From positions 13,422,431 through 13,486,430 of the forward strand of contig CM064670.1 of assembly GCA_032717465.1 (NCBI GenBank): 64,000 nt of DNA, written 5' to 3'. Numbering within the stretch: the stretch's first letter is position 1; each line of letters begins with the position of its first letter. This document shows positions 1-12,922 of this stretch, one piece after another. This stretch comes from Coenobita brevimanus (Eukaryota > Arthropoda > Malacostraca > Decapoda > Coenobitidae). A program made the position numbers and the translations under genes. The notes beneath the pieces were generated by a model. The model was not told the DNA's origin. It made no database searches and saw only the letters and a program-made list of their open reading frames with translations.

Positions 1-50
1 GAAGCACCCTAGGTATATAGATATATATATAGATATATCCATCTATCTAT
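1..50 (+). mobile_element. 3' end of a SINE-like repeat (SINE-4)
   Basis: The first ~20 bases match the 3' end of a repeat seen in full on the other strand at 39359-39660: both read GAAGCA(C/G)CCTAGGTATATAG and run into a GATA/TA tail. Only the end of this copy is inside the window, so its class is judged from the other copy. Confidence 0.4.
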
Positions 51-51
51 C

Positions 52-590
52 TATTGCCAGACGCCTCAATCCCGTTTGGGGTGGCCATAAACAAATCGCC
101 TCCAAGTCGCCCTGTCCCCCGCCATCTCACTGCCCTGCTCCCAACTCACACCCCCCTCTCTCATATACCCCTCCACCCCATCCCTCCATCTCATCCTCGG
201 CCTCCCCTTCCCTCTTCCCCCCTCCACCTCACTCACATACACTCTCTTCGTCAGTCTTTCACCCTCCATCCTCTCCACATGGCCAAACCACCTCAGTGTG
301 TTCCTCATAACACTTCCTATCACATCCACATCCACACCACAACGCTCCTTTATATCCTCATTCGTCAGCCTGTCTCTCCATGTGACTCCACGGGCTCCTC
401 TTAAATAACTCATTTCCACTGCTCTCACTCTTGACTTGTGTCCTTCCAACAACATCCAAGCTTCACTTCCGTACGTTAGAGTTGGTATCACAATACTGTC
501 ATGTAGTAACTTTTTCACTTCCATGCTCACTTCCCTGTTTCTTATCACTGCTTTCAAGGAACCAGCAACCTTTCTTCCCTGCTGTACCCT
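52..590 (-). mobile_element. LINE-A copy, 5'-truncated 3' fragment
   Basis: This is the C-terminal end of the LINE-A reverse transcriptase on the minus strand. It encodes the block around LRWFGHVERMEGERLTKRVY followed by a GRGKGRPRMRWRDGVEGYM-type stretch and ends GHPKRD. The 3' end reads GGCGTCTGGCAAT followed by the GATA tail (TATC on the plus strand at 40-55). The 5' side stops at ~590, where TA sequence and the Tigger element at 604 begin. Several other LINE-A copies in the window give the same protein block. Confidence 0.8.
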
Positions 591-603
591 ATATATCTAT
601 ATA

Positions 604-1671
604 CAGTACAATCCCAGCTATCCGGTATCCAGACAAACGGAATACTCAGAACAACGAGAAAATTCAAGGGCTGGTAAAAATGTCAGTAAGTTATAACTGT
701 GCGCCAATTTGAATGGACCGCCAAACCACCGTTTGATTGTGTCACGCGAGGCTGGGTGAAGTCAGACAAAGCGAGTTGAAGGCATTTCCGGCTAATGTAA
801 ATCCTTAGCAAATCCTCTTAACCACCCCTCCTCTCCCCCTCTTTCCCCTACTTGAATTCAGTCATCCTCCACACCCTCCAAAAATCACCAGTCTGCATTT
901 TGCCACCAGACAGTAAACAAGCTCTCTTGCTATTGTGTTCCTCTGATAGACGGTAATTTGTACACTCCAAAATGCCTAAAGTGCAAACTAAACGTAAGCG
1001 TATCGTGCTTACCTTGAAACAGAAGCTGGATATATGCAACAGACTTGAAAAAGGCGAACGTTATAAAACACTAATGGCTGAATATAAATGTTAATAAGAA
1101 TGAAAGTTTACTTTGTTGGAAGAAAAATAAATAAATAATATGCCTGCATTTCATACGTACATCATTTATTTTATTTTCTTCAAAACCACTGAGTGGCGGG
1201 TGATGGGTGGAGTGATGGAGGTCAGGTGGGGAAGAAGAACAGTCGGAAACGTAAACAAACTCACGTGGGGGCACAGGTGTCGTGATAATTCTACAGTGCA
1301 GTCTTAACACATCATCAGTTCACTAATAAATGTTCAAGCTTTGATTTCTTTATTTTATTTTTCAATTTTTATGAGTACAGTACATATAATGAATACAGTA
1401 ATTCGGTAAACAATGGACTGGTGCAATTTGCAGTACTGCAAATTGCTAGACATTGCACGCACGTCCATTATGACCATGGTGTGTGTTTACAAGGCAGTTT
1501 TTCAGGCGGAATCTCTTAGTGTAACCCCTAATGTGACTGGTGAGTACCTGAACTGTATTTACTGCTGTGATAGCCTTTGTATAGATTTGACTTGAAAATC
1601 AGAAATACGGGAAAAATCTGTAACCGGGAAGGTAAATTCCCCAAGCCACCCAGTTAACTGGGATTGTACTG
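604..1671 (+). mobile_element. Tigger-like non-autonomous element Tig-A, copy 1
   Basis: The ends are inverted: CAGTACAATCCCAGCTATCC on the left, and CAGTACAATCCCAGTTAACT read inward from the right. TA flanks both ends (602-603 and 1672-1673), the target duplication expected of Tc1/mariner-type Tigger/pogo elements. A second full copy lies at 33517-34590 with high identity. The interior keeps only the first 40 codons of a Tigger transposase, so this copy cannot move itself. It sits at the edge of a TA array and abuts the truncated LINE-A fragment. Confidence 0.75.
972..1094 (+). pseudogene. N-terminal fragment of Tigger transposase (40 codons)
   Basis: The reading frame starts [20 protein letters not shown] and continues for 20 more residues to a TAA, TAA double stop. 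It resembles the start of the CENP-B-type helix-turn-helix of Tigger/pogo transposases (a KRKR...LTL.QKL.IC.RLEKGE pattern), which binds the transposon ends. The recognition helix and the whole DDE domain are missing. The paralogue at 33885-34007 keeps the same length and stop, with two amino-acid differences (R/H and A/P). It is most simply an internal-deletion relic. Confidence 0.5.
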
Positions 1672-1673
1672 TA

Positions 1674-1745
1674 TCTATATATATACATATATATACAGTA
1701 CATATATATATATATATATATATACACACTATATATATATACACA
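1674..1745. repeat. (TA)n-rich microsatellite
   Basis: An imperfect TA array with occasional CA/TG steps lies between the right end of Tig-A copy 1 and the left end of the hAT-like element. Confidence 0.85.
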
Positions 1746-2162
1746 CAGTGCTGGGTAGGTGCGCAAACACTTGCGCAAAGCGCAATTGCGCACTGCTGCG
1801 CTCCGGTGAATATCGTTTGTGCATTGCGCACTGCATGAGACCATAAGCAATATTGTGCTTTCGCACATAAAAAGGCAGGTGCGCAAGCACAAATTTAGTT
1901 GCACTTGCACAAATAAATTTGTGCTTGCGCACCTACCTTGCGCAATTCAAGGGACACGTGGTCTTGGGAGCTTCCCGTATGTCTGGACAAGGGATGGGAG
2001 AGGCTCGAACGGGTCGCAAGGGTTTTGGATTGCTGGGGGTAGGCGGGAGGGACGAGGGGCAGTAGCATTTCTTAAAACGCTTCAACAGAGATAATGTATT
2101 TTAATATTTTTAAATTATTAGTAGTAGTAAATAATAATACATTAAAAATACATTATTTATTA

Positions 2163-2302
2163 AGAGTAGCATATGCAACTCCTTACAAAAATCATTAAAA
2201 CATTATTTAAATCAAATATCCACAGCCTAATAATTGATTAAGCTGTGGATATTTGATTTAAATAATATGTTTTAATGATTTCTGTAAGGAATTACATACG
2301 CT
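2163..2302. repeat. Long imperfect hairpin (foldback)
   Basis: The arms 2170-2226 and 2241-2300 are inverted copies of about 57 bp around a ~15-bp loop. The inner stem is ATATCCACAG / CTGTGGATAT and the outer part CTCCTTACAAAAATCATT / AATGATTTCTGTAAGGA. It has no coding content. It may be a small foldback MITE or a relic of a palindromic insertion in the hAT-like element. Confidence 0.65.
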
Positions 2303-2324
2303 ATTCTATATCTATGATGAATTA

Positions 2325-3121
2325 CTAAACCGCCACGTGCCGGCTATTTTTAGCCCTATGGGTCACCCCAGTGCCTGCCATTTTTCGACCTTTTCTTGGG
2401 GGGGGCTAAAATGATAGATTTTGATGTGGAAACAACGAATTTTGCCATTAAAATGCTCACTGAGGGTCGGAAATCGGTTTTACTGAGTCCTGCATACTCG
2501 TCTACAGGTATAGCCGCTCTCTCACACTCACCACGCACGTGAGAAAGCCGTTTTCTACGTAAGGTATACTCAGGTATTTATGCTGGGAAGGTATAGCATT
2601 GTTCAGTACACTTTTCTGATTACTTATTACTTCAGCATCTATCACAATTTACATGTCTTTCTCAATTTACATGTCTTTCTCACTGTGAATGCATTATCTT
2701 ACACTTACTCGAAGATAGGTACAACCTGACTTCATTACACACAGTCCTGGCACTTACAAGAAGGTATGTACAACTTGACTTCACTATATAGTCCTTACAC
2801 TTACAAGAAAATATTTACAACTTACACTTACATGAAAATATTAACAAAATGCCTTCAGTATGTACAGCACTGGGTGAGGCACACAGGCAGAGTGAGGCAG
2901 AGCAAGTGTGAAGGGGGGGAGCAAGTGAGTGTATGGCCTTGACAGCATGAGGGATGGTAGAGGAACAGTTACCTTCCATGCCTGCCAATTTTTACTCGTG
3001 AATCTTGAAAAATGCGGTCACAGTGAAGTTTTTTATTTTAAATCGTTTTAAAATGGCATTGGCACTGGCCGCGGAATTATGTCAAACCGTTTTAAACTGG
3101 CACTGGCATGCAGCGGGTTAA
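2325..3121. mobile_element. piggyBac-like non-autonomous element (tentative)
   Basis: The right end, read inward, is TTAACCCGCTGCATGCCAG. The left end is CTAAACCGCCACGTGCCGGC, which looks like the same terminus with a damaged TTAA. TTAA target sites and TTAACCC-type ends are characteristic of piggyBac elements. The interior is AT-rich, with no transposase homology that I can see. The left boundary is weak. Confidence 0.35.
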
Positions 3122-3233
3122 ATAAAACGTCTTGCGAAAATGCAGATAAAAGTAAAACTGGCAACATCACAGCCTTTGTTTCCCTGTCTCTCCATTTCGC
3201 AGCCCGCTCACTCCTCTGTTTGAACTTCCACGG

Positions 3234-3727
3234 GTGAAAAAGTTATTACACGACAGTATTGTGATACCAACTCTAATGTACGAATGTGAAGCTTTGACCT
3301 TGTTGGAGGGACAGAAGTCAGGAGTGAGAGCCGTGGAAATAAATGAGTTATTTGAGAGGAGCATGTGGAGTTACATGGAGACGGACTGACAAATGAGGAA
3401 GTGAAGGATCGTTGTGGTGTGGATGTGGATGTGATTGGAAGCACTAAGAGAAACATACTGAGGTGGTTTGGTCATATGGAGAAGATGGAGAGTGAAAGAC
3501 TAATGAGGAGAGTGTATGTGAGTGAGGTGGAGGGGGGGACAGGGAGGGGGAGACCAAGGATGAGATGGAGGGATGGAGTGGAGAAGTATATGAGACAGGG
3601 GGGTGTGAGCTGGAAGCAGGGCAGTGAAATGGCAGGGGACAGGGTGACATGGAGATGATTTGTTGCCTGTTTGTGGCCAGTGGCCATCCCTTATGGGATT
3701 AAGGCATGTGGCAATAGATAGATAGAT
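3234..3727 (+). mobile_element. LINE-A 3' fragment
   Basis: The plus strand encodes the end of the LINE-A reverse transcriptase (DRCGVDVDVIGSTKRNILRW, then FGHMEKMESERLMRRVY) and the shared GGCAATAGATAGATAGATAG tail. The stop arising just after the WRR region and a frame change near 3350 make it a dead fragment. It is inserted inside the hAT-like element. Confidence 0.75.
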
Positions 3728-4177
3728 AGAATAATAACAAATAAAAGTAAGTACTGTATGCTAATTTATTAAATATCTCAATATTTTACAGTAATTCCCA
3801 CAAATATATGCAAATGGTTTGCGCTAGTGCTTAGCGGCAATGAGCAACCTAAATATTAGATTGCGCACTTGCGCAAATTACAAATACAGTAATAGAAAAT
3901 AATAATAATAAAAAAAAAAAAAGTAAGTATGCTATTTTATTTAAATACTGTATCTCAATATTTTACAGAAATTCCCACAAATATATGCAAATGATTTGCG
4001 CTTGTGCTTTGCAACATTGCGCAAGCTAAATATTTGTAAAATTGCACACTTGTGCTTGCGCAAGGTACAGTAGTGAACTGTGGATTGCGCATTGTGCTTG
4101 CGCAAGGTCCTTCTTCGTTTGCGCTGCCCACCACTGTAGATACAGTATATACTATATATATATATATATATATATAT

Positions 4178-4356
4178 CCATCCATCCATTGCCAGACGCC
4201 ATGTATCCCAAATGGGGTGGTCAAGGGCTTAGAGTTATTTGTTTTACAGGGAGGGGCACTAATCCTCCACCAACCCCACTTGACACGTAGGGATGCCAGC
4301 AGCATCTGGTGTTCCCAGGCGGTCACCCATCCAAGTACTAACCAGACCCAACGTTG

Positions 4357-4359
<3 letters not shown>
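4178..4359 (-). mobile_element. 5S-rRNA-derived SINE, copy 1 (truncated head)
   Basis: Read on the minus strand, the 3' half of a 5S rRNA (4293-4359, with GGATGGGTGACCGCCTGGGA, the internal box C region) is followed by a ~100-bp body containing GAGGGGCACTAATCCTCC-type sequence. The end is the LINE-A-like GGGATACATGGCGTCTGGC plus a (GGAT)n tail at 4178-4189. The 5' half of the 5S is lost where the TA array begins at 4360. Complete structure is seen at 31135-31387. Confidence 0.7.
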
Positions 4360-4450
<91 letters not shown>

Positions 4451-4455
4451 TTAAA

Positions 4456-4498
<43 letters not shown>
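4360..4498. repeat. (TA)n microsatellite
   Basis: A nearly pure TA array of ~135 bp with two short interruptions. It separates the truncated 5S SINE from Tigger element X1. Confidence 0.9.
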
Positions 4499-4611
4499 CA
4501 GTTAATCCCGTAATTTACGCGAGGGTTACGTTCCCAGACCCTTCGCGTATGTCGTAAATTCACATAGACCTTCTGCCCATGTGCACGTAATTACGCAGGT
4601 GTATTAAGTAT

Positions 4612-7600
4612 TACCCCTCGGGGTAGGGGGGTTTCAATAATACTTCCCCAGTATCCCTGCTTGTTGTACGAGGCGACTAAAAGGGTTGGTGGTGGGTTAA
4701 TGCCCCACCCCGTAAAAAGAACTAACTAAACAAGCAAATAAAACGCCTCGGACCAGGACGGACCATACATTGACGAATAAGGAACGGACAAAGGACATTC
4801 TTAGGATGGGGATGTGGAATGTGAGAGGAGTGAACAATGAAGTGAAAGAGAGAGAGACTGTGCAGGTGCTTGAGGATGCAAAAGTGGATATATGTGGACT
4901 GACTGAAACTAAATGGAAAGGTGAAAGGGTGAGGGAATGGGAATATGGTTTAGGAATATGTGCAGGAGTTAATGAGAATGAGAGGGCAAGAGAGAGAGTA
5001 TGTCTGATGATAAGCAAGAAGTGGAAGGAGAATATAAGAGAGTATGGAATAGTGGGTGCAAGGATTGTATGGGTAAGGATGAAAGTAGGTATACAAGCGT
5101 GGGCGATCGTGTGTGCGTATGCGCCGACAGAGGACCGAGTGGCAAGAGTGAAAGATGAGTTTTGGGCGAGAGTAGAAGCATGTATGGACAAGTTTGAGAG
5201 GAGTGAGAGAGTATTTTTGATTAGAGACATGAATGGCAAAGTCGGGAATGTACAAGTGGATGGAGTGGTTGGTCAGTGCGGTGTGCCAGCTGAAGTAGAT
5301 GGGAATGATAATGCTTTGTTGGACATCTGTGCTGGTAAGGGGTTAGCAATAGCTAACTACTTTCGGCATAAGATGATCCACAGGTATACTGTACATGGAG
5401 GGTTATGAGGAGGATGGATGGTGAACTTGTTGAATGAAAGGCAATGATAGACTACGTGTGTGTGGATGAGCAAATGAGAAGACAAGCGGTGGATGCAGGA
5501 GTGTGGAGAGGGTGGGGGAATGCAGTCTCGGACCATCACTTAGTGATGGCTAAGGTAAAGCTGCAAAGAAAATGGTTGATGAGATGAAGGGGAAGACAGG
5601 AGGAAACAGCTCCTGTGAGAAGAGTGGAGAAATTGCAAGACAGTGAGAGAATGGCAGAGTATAAGAGCATAGTGGAAGAAAGACTGGGAAGGTATGAGTT
5701 AGAGCAGATGGAAGGGGTGGAAGATGCATGTAAGATATTCACGGAAGAGATAGGTGCAGCGTGTGAGTTGGTTGGTGGAGTGAGGAGGAGATGCAGGGGT
5801 GTGCAATGGACAGCATGGTGGAATGATGAGGTAAAACAAGCTGTGGAACAAAAGAAGAAGGCATATAGTGAATGGCTAGCGAGTAGAGATAGGGAAGATG
5901 AGAGAGAGAAGAGAGAGGTATATGTGATCAGGAGAAATGGAGGTGAAGAGATTGGTGAAGGAGAGTAAGAAGAAAGTGGATGAAGAATTTGGGAGGAATC
6001 TGATTGTGATGTGGAGAGAGAGTAAGAAATTGTTTTGGAAGGAGGTAAAGAAAATAAGGCAGTGTGAAAGGGGAAATAGTAGGGGAGTGAAAGATAGGAA
6101 TAATAGATTGCTGGTGGAGAAGGGAGAGAAACTGAGGAGATGGCAGGAGCACTTTGAGGATTTGTTGAATGTAGACAGTGAGAGCAGTGCGAGTATAAGT
6201 GGTTGGGGAATGGCTAGGAGAAGGAGAGATGAGAGGAGGGAGGAAGAGATCAGTAGGGCAGAAATAGTGGAAGCAATGAAGAAGATCAAGATGGGAAAGG
6301 CCCCAGGAATTGATGGAGTGTGTGGTGAAATGCTGAGGTATGGGGGGTGAGATTGTAGTGGAGTGGATATGGAAGTTATATAGATTGGAATGGGAAGAGG
6401 GAAGGGTTCCGGAGGACTGGAAATCAGGTATAATTGTTCATTTATACAAAGGAAAAGGGGAGAGAGAAGTATGTGGTAACCATAGGGGTATTTGCCTTCT
6501 TAGTGTGACTGGTAGAATACTCATTGATAGGGTTAGGCATTTAACAGAGGAGCTAGCTGGAGAAGAACAAGGGGGATTTAGGAAGGGAAAAGGGTGTGTA
6601 GATCAGATATTTGTTCTAAGATGTTTAGTGGAGAAGTATCTAGAAAAGGGAAAGAAAGTGTATGCTGCCTTCATGGACTTGGAGAAAGCTTATGACAGAA
6701 TAGATAGACAAGGTATGTGGAAGGTACTGAGAATATATGGAGTGAATGGGAAATTGCTGAGTGCTGTGAAGAGTATGTACGAAGGAGCTAGGGCCACAGT
6801 GCAACTGGATGGTGAGCTGAGTGAGTTCTTTGATCTCAATGTGGGACTGAAACAGGGTTGTGTGATGTCTCCATGGCTGTTTAATATATACATGGATGGC
6901 GTTGTAAAGGAGGTGCAAGGTAGGGCAGTGGATCTGGGGCTGGCTCTAATGAATGAGGGTAAGATTTGGAAGATTCCGGTGTTGTTGTTTGCTGATGATA
7001 CAGTAATGTTATGTGAAGATGAATGGGAGTTGCAAGGTTTGGCGAATGAATTTGGGACAGTGTGTAGGAAGAGGACTCTCAATGTTAATGTAAACAAGAG
7101 TAAAGTTATGGTGTTTGAGAGGAATGAAGTCACAGAATGCACAGTGGGGTTGGATGGTGAGGATATGGAGAATGTGAGTGCATTCAAGTACTTGGGTAGT
7201 GTGATGAGTAAGGATGGAACCCTGGGGGATGAAGTGTGTGAAAGGATACAGCAGGGAGAGAAGGTTGTTGGTTCACTGAAAGCAGTGATGAGAAATAGGG
7301 AGGTGAGTATGGATGTTAAGAAGTCACGCATGATAGTATTGTGATCCCTACCCTGACGTATGGAGGCAAGACATAGACCTTGCAAGAGGGGAACAAGTCA
7401 AGAGTGAGAGCAGTGGAAATGAGCTACTTGAAAGACGCATGTGGAGTGACATGGAGGGACAGGTTGACGAATAAAGAAGTGAAAGAACGTTGTTGGGTGG
7501 ATGTGGATGTGGTTGAGAAGATTAGGAAAAATACACTGAGGTGGTTTGGACATGTGGGGAGAATGGAGAATGAAAGACTAACTAAGAGGGTGTATGTAGG

Positions 7601-7796
7601 TGAGGTGGAGGGAGGGAGAGGGAGGGGAAGACCGAGGATGAGGTGGAGGGATGGAGTTGAGAGGTATATGAGGGAGGGTGGAGTGCACTGGGGGAAGGGT
7701 AGTCAAATGGTGGGTGACAGAGTGACTTGGAGGCGTTTTGTCTGCGGCCACCCTTTGCGGGATTAGGGCGTTGGGCTATAGACAGATAGATAGGTA
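4612..7796 (+). mobile_element. LINE-A copy, near full length, with target duplication
   Basis: The 11-bp sequence GTATTAAGTAT flanks the element at 4601-4611 and 7797-7807, so the insertion is 3185 bp. The 5' UTR starts at TACCCCTCGGGG and contains GTACGAGGCGACTAAAAGGG. The 3' end is a gCTATAGACAGATAGATAGG-like tail after the conserved GCCACCCTTTGCGGG block. The coding region gives endonuclease then reverse transcriptase. Short tandem-repeat tails instead of poly(A), and this domain order, fit the RTE-like group, but clade assignment needs a tree. Confidence 0.85.
4770..7766 (+). pseudogene. LINE-A endonuclease-reverse transcriptase, frameshifted
   Basis: The single polyprotein would nick chromosomal DNA and copy the element's RNA at the nick. 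An endonuclease part (4800-5570) begins GMWNVRGVNNEVKERE, with ICGLTETKW, IVCAYAPTED and DMNGKVGN, and VSDHHL-type residues near 5530. A linker (5615-6150) is basic and coiled. RT motifs follow: GKAPGIDGV (~6298), AAFMDLEKAYDR (~6665), LKQGCVMSPWLF (~6850) and LLFADDTVML (~6985). The C-terminus holds LRWFGHVGRMENERLTKRVY. Frame changes occur near 5400, 5575, 5960, 6345 and 7330, so the product is dead. The GD of the usual GDMN endonuclease motif reads RD here. Confidence 0.8.
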
Positions 7797-8828
7797 GTAT
7801 TAAGTATATTACATCTGAATAATACTGTTTATGCACTACATACACCTTATAAACTAGCATAAAGTATGAAAAACAACGAAAATGTAAGAAATTTAACACT
7901 GAAAGCTGACAAGCACAGGCATAGGTGGAGACACTTTAGCAGACTGGTGCACTAGCCCTCACTGCCTCCCGTATGTTACATTCTGGCCCCTTTATTGTAC
8001 GAACAGTTGACTCATTCACCCAAAACATACGGTTCCGAGACAACTGACAGGCATAGGTGGAGACACTTTAGCACAGTCTGGTGCACTAGCCCTCACTGCC
8101 TCCCGTATGCTACATTTTGCCTTCTTTATTGTACGAACAGTTGACTCATTCACCCCAAACATACAGTTCCAAGACAATTCACCGTCAAAACATGGATGAT
8201 TCCCCGTCTGGACAATTCGCACCCTGGATGATTCCCCGTCATTCTATAAATATACTTATTATTGATTAATTAATACGTAGTTAATTTTCAGGGGGATATT
8301 ATAACTCATATAAGTAAAAAACAATTGTGTACGTGCTAAATAAACTGGCATGTAAATAAATGACGGGGAATCGTCCTGACAGTGAATTGTCGCCGACATT
8401 CTTTGCCTAAGTTTGTCCAACACTTTAACTTTCTCTGTCAGCGACATCACTTTACAAACCCAATTTGGTGTGTTACCACATGCATCACTAGCACTACGCT
8501 TAGGCTCCATACTGGCAAACAAGACAAGCAATCACTGGAAGGCAGAAAAATAAGCCACAAATAACAATTCGCGAGTCACACACGGTACGAACGCCGGATT
8601 CAACTGTCTGTGTGGTGCGTGTTAGACTGACCTCCCCCCCTAACACACATACACACACACATATATGTATGCACACGGACAGCAGGTAGGCATTTTTATA
8701 TTTTACTTATTTCTCTCGTATATTAAAATTATTTAAATGAATACTATAATTTTGTTTTAATTATTGTACGAAAAATTTGTGGATAACCCAAATCACGTGA
8801 AAAAAGTTCGCGTGAATCAAGGGATTAC

Positions 8829-10055
<1,227 letters not shown>

Positions 10056-11439
10056 TATATATATACAGATACAGGCATATCCTGGTTTAACGATGTAATT
10101 GGTTGGGTAAAACCCCATCGTTAGGCAGGGTATCGTATATCGGGGTACTTCTAACATGAACTGTAATATGGAGCATTTACTTCCTTGGGTTTCCCCAAAC
10201 CAAGCCCAAAACCCACCCAAATGAGCCCAAAAACAAGTTTAAAGCCAATCTAAATGGCCTAACAGCTGTAGAGGAAGCTAACCTAAGCCTAACACCTGTA
10301 AACTCACTAAAACCAACAAAGAAAATTTGAAAATTGTCAAATGTAAGTCTGGAAACAATCAAACTTAGTAAACTGCACCTCAAAATGACAATATTCACCC
10401 CACCTATGGCTAAAACACATTACAGTGAAAGTTCAATTATCCAGGCTTGGATTATCCAGCTTTCGGTATATCCGGGCCATGACCGAATGGTTCAGTGGTA
10501 CAGTAATACACAGAATTATCCGTAGGACTGCTCCGGTTTAAACAGGAAGCATCCAGTTGCTAGCGAGCGAGGCATGGGTAAACCAGAGAGAGTTTCCCCT
10601 CCTGCCCCCACCCACACCTTCCGCTCACAACTCAATCACAAGGGTGGTAGGGTGGAGTTTGGTAAGGCAACTGATACACCTAACCTAGCCTAACCTTGCT
10701 TAACTACCTAATAATTTAACCTAATTTAACCTAACCTAACCTAACCTGCGCTCCAGTTGGGAAATTGGGAAACTAAATCCACTTTTGTGTATACTGAGTT
10801 TCTTCCATTATGCTGGAAACAATCGTAGGTAAGGCTTAAAGAATGTGATAATAAAGACGGAAATCTTTCAGCAAGAGAAGGTAATTTACCACCTTCAAAA
10901 CAGCAAAATAAAGAAAACAAACTGGAGGAATATGAAGTGAATTGGTAAAGTCTTTAGGTTGTATGTTTAGATGAATATTAATGGGTTTCCCAATTTTAGG
11001 GAACAAAATGGAACAAAAACATCTGCTATTCAGAAAAAAAATTGCTCATCTCACGTGTTCTCGTAAGTTAGCATTCAGTTCTACATTCTTCGTTAGATAT
11101 TGCACTTCCCAACACATTTCGAACCGACAGAGCATACAGTTATTTCTTCCTCGTATATTTACTGTTCATTCTTTTGTTCGTTCTTAAGTGTACGGCATGT
11201 GTGAAAGAGAGCATTGATATAAACAATAATGTATTCCATTAATCCCATAATAGCTGCCAGCCTCGAACAATGCTTTACTGCACAGGTGTCAGGGATGTTG
11301 AGTTAGGGAGTGCTATAAAAAACTGCGAACAATTATGGGAAGGGAACAAAGGTCACTGGTATGTTTACACGACACTACTCTACCATCCCAAACAGCCAGG
11401 CAGTAGCTTCATCCCAGATGTTTTCACCAATATGTTTAA

Positions 11440-12922
11440 CCCGTCTGTGGCCGAAGGCCCGGATTTTCCCGTGCACGCCAGGCCGATGCCGGGGCCATTT
11501 TTTGAAGTTTACAAAATTGTTTTTTTTTCTTGCCATATTGAAGAGAAAGTTCAGATGCACCTAACGGTACAAATCCCAGCTTCCTAGACGCATTTTATGG
11601 CTTGCAATGGAGCGTGGAAGTTGCAGAAATATCGGCAACCGATATCGCCACCCAGGGGCGATGCCGCAACACAACTGGGCAGGTGTTGTTATTTTTTACC
11701 TCCCAAAACAATACGAATGGTGCTGAAATGTTGTGCATACATGAGATATGATGATATCGAATGATTTCAGTACATAATCTGTTAGGAATGGCTGGAAAAA
11801 AAAATGTTATGAATATTTTTTCACCTTTTTTGATATAAAATATGTTTATGGTAGTTTCTAGTTATTTTTTACGTTATCGTTGTGCCCATGCTTGGAAAAG
11901 GTAGCGAAAGAGTTGAATTTTCGGTTATAAATGAGAAAACTGCACGTCCTCCAAGGTTAGACTCTGCCACAGGAGAATAAAGTGGAGGGTCAGATCTGAT
12001 TAGCAATGCGGAAGTTGAGTCACAACTTCAAGCTCCCACACCACGAGCATGGCTAAAAATAGAATCGTAATGCAGTTTCAGAAGTCTAATTATTACGAAT
12101 ACAGATACAAAGCAGAAATAAATAAGTTTATAGACGGGGGAAAACGTATTTTTTCCATAATAACATGTTCATCTTTCTCTATCATTTTACGTTCATCTTT
12201 ACCATTTTACCTTATTATTTTAGCAAATATATATTGCTGTTTCATAAATAGGGTGGTTGAATGTGTTTTGCAAGGGAGGAAAAAGATTGTATTTTCTGTC
12301 TGGGTTGAGATAATGGGTGTAACTATGTGTTTTTAGGCATGGCCACGAGCGAAAAAAATTATACATCCACTCGTCATGACAGCAGGTGGTGAACTGACAG
12401 ATATGTGAGAGGGTGAAGTCAAGGTCAGTCTCATGTCTCAGATTTCGTTTTCCCGAAGATTTTCAGTTTTCTACAAGTTGCACTGTATCAAATGATGCAA
12501 ACCATTATGGCAAACCTGAGTACATAGGTAAAGATACCAAGACAAAAATGTATTTTTCACGTATTCTCATGTCTTTTTTGTATGTGCCTGTATTACTTCA
12601 TAATCATAAACAGGTGGTTGTGTGTGTTTTGCAAGAGAGGGCAGAGATGATATGTTCTGCCTGGGTCAAGATAATGGATGTACAATAGTTGTGCTTGTTT
12701 AGGCATGGCTAGGAGTGAAAAATCGAAAATCCACTCATCACAGCAGCTGGCTTTGAACTGCTTGATGAGGTGTATGGGAGTGCAGTGCTGGTCAGTGCGA
12801 AGACGTTCAGAACATTCGTTCACTTCCCAAAAATTTTTGCAGTTTTTTATAGGCCACGCTCAAATGACGCCTGAGGCCAATGATCGGCTAAACGTCATTC
12901 AACGCCAGCGGCCACGGAGGGG
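11440..12922. mobile_element. piggyBac-like non-autonomous element PB-1
   Basis: TTAA flanks both ends (11436-11439 and 12923-12926). The termini are inverted: CCCGTCTGTGGCCGAAGG on the left, and CCCCTCCGTGGCCGCTGG read inward from the right. TTAA target sites with CCC-starting ends define piggyBac-type transposons. No transposase is recognisable in the ~1.5 kb. Two related ~100-bp stretches near 12240-12320 and 12610-12710 (GTGTTTTGCAAGRGAGG, then ATAATGG) show an internal duplication. Confidence 0.6.

Larger units (their letters stand above)
1746..4136. mobile_element. hAT-like non-autonomous element (tentative)
   Basis: The termini are inverted: CAGTGCTGGGTAGGTGCGCA at the left, and CAGTGGTGGGCAGCGCAAAC read inward from the right. 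CAGnGnTGGG ends are typical of hAT transposons. The 8 bases outside each end (TATACACA and TAGATACA) match at 6 of 8, which fits a decayed 8-bp target duplication but sits in TA-rich DNA. Both subterminal regions (1755-1960, 3820-4130) carry many copies of TGCGCA/TTGCGCAA. A ~150-bp segment is duplicated in tandem near the right end (about 3730-3885 and 3895-4065). Inside are a long hairpin, a piggyBac-like segment and a LINE-A fragment. No transposase is visible. Confidence 0.45.

Noticed and set aside
3730..4065. CRISPR-like array from the repeated segments
   Set aside because: Only two ~150-bp repeats in a eukaryotic transposon end. No short regularly spaced repeats.
3955..4563. Frames of alternating Tyr-Ile (IYIYIY) over TA arrays, also at 8761-8952, 19250-19540 and 31010-31336
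   Set aside because: Pure translation of (TA)n repeats. No real protein content.
10177..10398. 73-codon minus-strand frame with a hydrophobic stretch
   Set aside because: It lies inside a Tigger MITE, has no homology that I recognise and no support such as a second copy with the same frame.
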